From Aedes albopictus (taxonomy: Eukaryota; Arthropoda; Insecta; Diptera; Culicidae): 64,000 nucleotides of DNA. The stretch is from NCBI RefSeq assembly GCF_035046485.1, contig NC_085138.1, forward strand, positions 18,171,440 through 18,235,439, written 5' to 3'. Shown here piece after piece: positions 58,401 through 64,000 of this stretch; the first letter of the stretch is position 1; each line of letters opens with the position of its first letter. The position numbers and the translations under genes are program-made. Under the pieces are notes generated by a model, which worked only from the letters and a program-made list of their open reading frames with translations, was not told the origin of the DNA and did no database searches.

Positions 58401-61400
58401 TTAAACAATTCGACATTCTGAACCGCCCCCTCAGGAAGCGAAATATTATAAAATGCCAATTTTGGTTATTTTGGGTGCACACTGTCAACGCCCTGACCAC
58501 ATCAGTTTTAGTGAATATGGATTTTTAAACAATTCGACATTCTGAACCGCCCCCTCAGGAAGCGAAATATTATAAAATGCCAATTTTGGTTATTTTGGGT
58601 GCACACTGTTAACGCCCTGACCACATCAGTTTTAGTGAATATGGATTTTTAAACAATTCGACATTCTGAACCGCCCCCTCAGGAAGCGAAATATTATAAA
58701 ATGCCAATTTTGGTTATTTTGGGTGCACACTGTCAACGCCCTGACCACATCAGTTTTAGTGAATATGGATTTTTAAACAATTCGACATTCTGAACCGCCC
58801 CCTCAGGAAGCGAAATATTATAAAATGCCAATTTTGGTTATTTTGGGTGCACACTGTCAACGCCCTGACCACATCAGTTTTAGTGAATATGGATTTTTAA
58901 ACAATTCGACATTCTGAACCGCCCCCTCAGGAAGCGAAATATTATAAAATGCCAATTTTGGTTATTTTGGGTGCACACTGTCAACGCCCTGACCACATCA
59001 GTTTTAGTGAATATGGATTTTTAAACAATTTGACATTCTGGACCTCCCCCTCGGGCAGTGGTGTCATCGTGGTTACTCCAAGTTACTCACTGAGTAACCA
59101 GCTCTTCAGTTCAAAAAAAAATTTTTTTTTTCAGGATGCAAAATATAATAAAATACCAATTTTAGTTATTTTGGGTGCACACTGTCAACGCCCTGACCAC
59201 ATCAGTTTTAGTGAATATGGATTTTTAAACAATTCGACATTCTGAACCGCCCCCTCAGGAAGCGAAATATTATAAAATGCCAATTTTGGTTATTTTGAGT
59301 GTTCACTGTTAACGCCCTGACCACATCAGTTTTAGTGAATATGGATTTTTAAACAATTCGACATTCTGAACCGCCCCCTCAGGAAGCGAAATATTATAAA
59401 ATACCAATTTTAGTTATTTTGGGTGCACACTGTCAACGCCCTGACCACATCAGTTTTAGTGAATATGGATTTTTAAACAATTTGACATTCTGGACCTCCC
59501 CCTCGGGCAGTGGTGTCATCGTGGTTACTCCAAGTTACTCACTGAGTAACCAGCTCTTCAGTTCAAAAAAAAATTTTTTTTTTCAGGATGCAAAATATAA
59601 TAAAATACCAATTTTAGTTATTTTGGGTGCACACTGTCAACGCCCTGACCACATCAGTTTTAGTGAATATGGATTTTTAAACAATTCGACATTCTGAACC
59701 GCCCCCTCAGGAAGCGAAATATTATAAAATGCCAATTTTGGTTATTTTGGGTGCACACTGTCAACGCCCTGACCACATCAGTTTTAGTGAATATGGATTT
59801 TTAAACAATTCGACATTCTGAACCGCCCCCTCAGGAAGCGAAATATTATAAAATGCCAATTTTGGTTATTTTGGGTGCACACTGTCAACGCCCTGACCAC
59901 ATCAGTTTTAGTGAATATGGATTTTTAAACAATTCGACATTCTGAACCGCCCCCTCAGGAAGCGAAATATTATAAAATGCCAATTTTGGTTATTTTGAGT
60001 GTTCACTGTTAACGCCCTGACCACATCAGTTTTAGTGAATATGGATTTTTAAACAATTCGACATTCTGAACCGCCCCCTCAGGAAGCGAAATATTATAAA
60101 ATGCCAATTTTGGTTATTTTGGGTGCACACTGTCAACGCCCTGACCACATCAGTTTTAGTGAATATGGATTTTTAAACAATTCGACATTCTGAACCGCCC
60201 CCTCAGGAAGCGAAATATTATAAAATGCCAATTTTGGTTATTTTGGGTGCACACTGTCAACGCCCTGACCACATCAGTTTTAGTGAATATGGATTTTTAA
60301 ACAATTCGACATTCTGAACCGCCCCCTCAGGAAGCGAAATATTATAAAATGCCAATTTTGGTTATTTTGGGTGCACACTGTTAACGCCCTGACCACATCA
60401 GTTTTAGTGAATATGGATTTTTAAACAATTCGACATTCTGAACCGCCCCCTCAGGAAGCGAAATATTATAAAATACCAATTTTAGTTATTTTGGGTGCAC
60501 ACTGTCAACGCCCTGACCACATCAGTTTTAGTGAATATGGATTTTTAAACAATTTGACATTCTGGACCTCCCCCTCGGGCAGTGGTGTCATCGTGGTTAC
60601 TCCAAGTTACTCACTGAGTAACCAGCTCTTCAGTTCAAAAAAAATTTTTTTTTTTCAGGATGCAAAATATAATAAAATACCAATTTTGGTTATTTTGGGT
60701 GCACACTGTCAACGCCCTGACCACATCAGTTTTAGTGAATATGGATTTTTAAACAATTCGACATTCTGAACCGCCCCCTCAGGAAGCGAAATATTATAAA
60801 ATGCCAATTTTGGTTATTTTGGGTGCACACTGTCAACGCCCTGACCACATCAGTTTTAGTGAATATGGATTTTTAAACAATTCGACATTCTGAACCGCCC
60901 CCTCAGGAAGCGAAATATTATAAAATGCCAATTTTGGTTATTTTGGGTGCACACTGTCAACGCCCTGACCACATCAGTTTTAGTGAATATGGATTTTTAA
61001 ACAATTCGACATTCTGAACCGCCCCCTCAGGAAGCGAAATATTATAAAATGCCAATTTTGGTTATTTTGAGTGTTCACTGTTAACGCCCTGACCACATCA
61101 GTTTTAGTGAATATGGATTTTTAAACAATTCGACATTCTGAACCGCCCCCTCAGGAAGCGAAATATTATAAAATGCCAATTTTGGTTATTTTGGGTGCAC
61201 ACTGTCAACGCCCTGACCACATCAGTTTTAGTGAATATGGATTTTTAAACAATTCGACATTCTGAACCGCCCCCTCAGGAAGCGAAATATTATAAAATGC
61301 CAATTTTGGTTATTTTGGGTGCACACTGTCAACGCCCTGACCACATCAGTTTTAGTGAATATGGATTTTTAAACAATTCGACATTCTGAACCGCCCCCTC

Positions 61401-64000
61401 AGGAAGCGAAATATTATAAAATGCCAATTTTGGTTATTTTGGGTGCACACTGTCAACGCCCTGACCACATCAGTTTTAGTGAATATGGATTTTTAAACAA
61501 TTCGACATTCTGAACCGCCCCCTCAGGAAGCGAAATATTATAAAATGCCAATTTTGGTTATTTTGGGTGCACACTGTTAACGCCCTGACCACATCAGTTT
61601 TAGTGAATATGGATTTTTAAACAATTCGACATTCTGAACCGCCCCCTCAGGAAGCGAAATATTATAAAATACCAATTTTAGTTATTTTGGGTGCACACTG
61701 TCAACGCCCTGACCACATCAGTTTTAGTGAATATGGATTTTTAAACAATTTGACATTCTGGACCTCCCCCTCGGGCAGTGGTGTCATCGTGGTTACTCCA
61801 AGTTACTCACTGAGTAACCAGCTCTTCAGTTCAAAAAAAATTTTTTTTTTTCAGGATGCAAAATATAATAAAATACCAATTTTGGTTATTTTGGGTGCAC
61901 ACTGTCAACGCCCTGACCACATCAGTTTTAGTGAATATGGATTTTTAAACAATTCGACATTCTGAACCGCCCCCTCAGGAAGCGAAATATTATAAAATGC
62001 CAATTTTGGTTATTTTGAGTGTTCACTGTTAACGCCCTGACCACATCAGTTTTAGTGAATATGGATTTTTAAACAATTCGACATTCTGAACCGCCCCCTC
62101 AGGAAGCGAAATATTATAAAATGCCAATTTTGGTTATTTTGGGTGCACACTGTCAACGCCCTGACCACATCAGTTTTAGTGAATATGGATTTTTAAACAA
62201 TTCGACATTCTGAACCGCCCCCTCAGGAAGCGAAATATTATAAAATGCCAATTTTGGTTATTTTGAGTGTTCACTGTTAACGCCCTGACCACATCAGTTT
62301 TAGTGAATATGGATTTTTAAACAATTCGACATTCTGAACCGCCCCCTCAGGAAGCGAAATATTATAAAATGCCAATTTTGGTTATTTTGGGTGCACACTG
62401 TCAACGCCCTGACCACATCAGTTTTAGTGAATATGGATTTTTAAACAATTCGACATTCTGAACCGCCCCCTCAGGAAGCGAAATATTATAAAATGCCAAT
62501 TTTGGTTATTTTGGGTGCACACTGTCAACGCCCTGACCACATCAGTTTTAGTGAATATGGATTTTTAAACAATTCGACATTCTGAACCGCCCCCTCAGGA
62601 AGCGAAATATTATAAAATGCCAATTTTGGTTATTTTGGGTGCACACTGTCAACGCCCTGACCACATCAGTTTTAGTGAATATGGATTTTTAAACAATTCG
62701 ACATTCTGAACCGCCCCCTCAGGAAGCGAAATATTATAAAATGCCAATTTTGGTTATTTTGAGTGTTCACTGTTAACGCCCTGACCACATCAGTTTTAGT
62801 GAATATGGATTTTTAAACAATTCGACATTCTGAACCGCCCCCTCAGGAAGCGAAATATTATAAAATGCCAATTTTGGTTATTTTGGGTGCACACTGTCAA
62901 CGCCCTGACCACATCAGTTTTAGTGAATATGGATTTTTAAACAATTCGACATTCTGAACCGCCCCCTCAGGAAGCGAAATATTATAAAATGCCAATTTTG
63001 GTTATTTTGGGTGCACACTGTCAACGCCCTGACCACATCAGTTTTAGTGAATATGGATTTTTAAACAATTCGACATTCTGAACCGCCCCCTCAGGAAGCG
63101 AAATATTATAAAATGCCAATTTTGGTTATTTTGGGTGCACACTGTCAACGCCCTGACCACATCAGTTTTAGTGAATATGGATTTTTAAACAATTCGACAT
63201 TCTGAACCGCCCCCTCAGGAAGCGAAATATTATAAAATGCCAATTTTGGTTATTTTGGGTGCACACTATTAACGCCCTGACCACATCAGTTTTAGTGAAT
63301 ATGGATTTTTAAACAATTCGACATTCTGAACCGCCCCCTCAGGAAGCGAAATATTATAAAATGCCAATTTTGGTTATTTTGGGTGCACACTGTCAACGCC
63401 CTGACCACATCAGTTTTAGTGAATATGGATTTTTAAACAATTTGACATTCTGGACCTCCCCCTCGGGCAGTGGTGTCATCGTGGTTACTCCAAGTTACTC
63501 ACTGAGTAACCAGCTCTTCAGTTCAAAAAAAATTTTTTTTTTTCAGGATGCAAAATATAATAAAATACCAATTTTGGTTATTTTGGGTGCACACTGTCAA
63601 CGCCCTGACCACATCAGTTTTAGTGAATATGGATTTTTAAACAATTCGACATTCTGAACCGCCCCCTCAGGAAGCGAAATATTATAAAATGCCAATTTTG
63701 GTTATTTTGAGTGTTCACTGTTAACGCCCTGACCACATCAGTTTTAGTGAATATGGATTTTTAAACAATTCGACATTCTGAACCGCCCCCTCAGGAAGCG
63801 AAATATTATAAAATGCCAATTTTGGTTATTTTGGGTGCACACTGTCAACGCCCTGACCACATCAGTTTTAGTGAATATGGATTTTTAAACAATTCGACAT
63901 TCTGAACCGCCCCCTCAGGAAGCGAAATATTATAAAATGCCAATTTTGGTTATTTTGGGTGCACACTGTTAACGCCCTGACCACATCAGTTTTAGTGAAT

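Larger units (their letters stand above)
39430..64000 (+). repeat. 124-bp / 204-bp satellite array, continues past window end
   Basis: 24.6 kb of uninterrupted head-to-tail repeats. The basic unit is 124 bp. Every so often a 204-bp unit occurs (124 + an 80-bp module). Phase starts of the long units are 40273, 42089, 44277, 45225, 45925, 47865, 48441, 49141, 50337, 51905, 52357, 53429, 53881, 54457, 55281, 56477, 57177, 58125, 58949, 59401, 60473, 61669 and 63361. Every interval equals 204 + n x 124 exactly, with n = 13, 16, 6, 4, 14, 3, 4, 8, 11, 2, 7, 2, 3, 5, 8, 4, 6, 5, 2, 7, 8, 12. So there are no net indels. Variation is a handful of substitutions. The 30- to 98-codon frames inside are repeat by-products because 124 is not a multiple of 3. 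Confidence 0.98.

Noticed and set aside
40273..63657. Repeated 79-98-codon frames starting MPILVILGAH
   Set aside because: They arise because the 204-bp unit happens to bridge two units in frame. Ordinary 124-bp units break them, and T/C changes create stops freely.
39430..64000. CRISPR-like array (regular repeats)
   Set aside because: Units are contiguous with no unique spacers, and the DNA is eukaryotic. It is a satellite.
1..64000. Endogenous viral element or retroviral LTR element
   Set aside because: No gag-protease-integrase, envelope, nucleoprotein or flavivirus-like frame was seen. All reverse transcriptase pieces are of non-LTR type.

Overview
This window looks like repeat-rich eukaryotic DNA from an insect, most likely a culicine (Aedes-type) mosquito. 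That is inferred from a Jockey-clade (Juan-like) retrotransposon, tRNA-derived SINEs with AAG-type tails, RTE/CR1-like LINE fragments, and many foldback or MITE elements with TA, 5-bp, 8-bp and 9-bp target duplications. No intact host protein gene can be supported. The only gene-like candidate is a short open frame with a signal-peptide-like start near 31.06 kb (minus strand). A block of exactly 500 Ns at 3501-4000 is an assembly gap.

Layout: (1) 0.3-1.7 kb holds a decayed, internally deleted RTE/CR1-like LINE (+). It is followed at 1870-1932 by a sequence that folds as a type III hammerhead ribozyme with one core substitution. (2) 4.9-10.0 kb is a 12-bp GGAATTCC minisatellite with 24-bp dimers and a divergent marker module repeated three times. 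(3) 11.5-29.8 kb is a nested pile. A minus-strand LINE (copy B) is split by a full-length-sized Jockey element at 12246-27338 with a 13-bp target duplication. The Jockey is itself split by a pogo/Tigger-like DNA transposon (15105-18991), which carries further nested elements, and by a 6.5-kb foldback (20347-26873). Removing these insertions with one target copy each leaves a 4,672-bp Jockey, and its reading frame runs through both empty sites. (4) 29.9-36.4 kb holds a MITE, a quiet non-repetitive island, two tRNA-related SINE pieces, and a second minus-strand LINE family cut by three TIR elements. (5) 36.4-39.4 kb is unassigned sequence plus G-rich degenerate repeats. (6) 39,430 to the window end is one uninterrupted 24.6-kb satellite. 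Its 124-bp units are punctuated by 204-bp units that carry an extra 80-bp module.

The strongest leads are four. First, the satellite reads as head-to-tail copies of one element (an 80-bp left end plus a variable number of 124-bp units), and the array's left border falls at that same 80-bp module. Second, the hammerhead. Third, the 6.5-kb foldback, whose arms carry arrays of about 142-bp units, each holding a CTCF-like core (CCGCTAGGTGGCGCTAG) in convergent orientation. Fourth, the pogo/Tigger-like element with subterminal TCGATAGTACGTAC repeats.

There is no cooperating gene system here. The functional content is selfish DNA (reverse transcriptases, endonucleases, inverted repeats) in decay, with possible regulatory or small-RNA roles for the hairpins and satellites.
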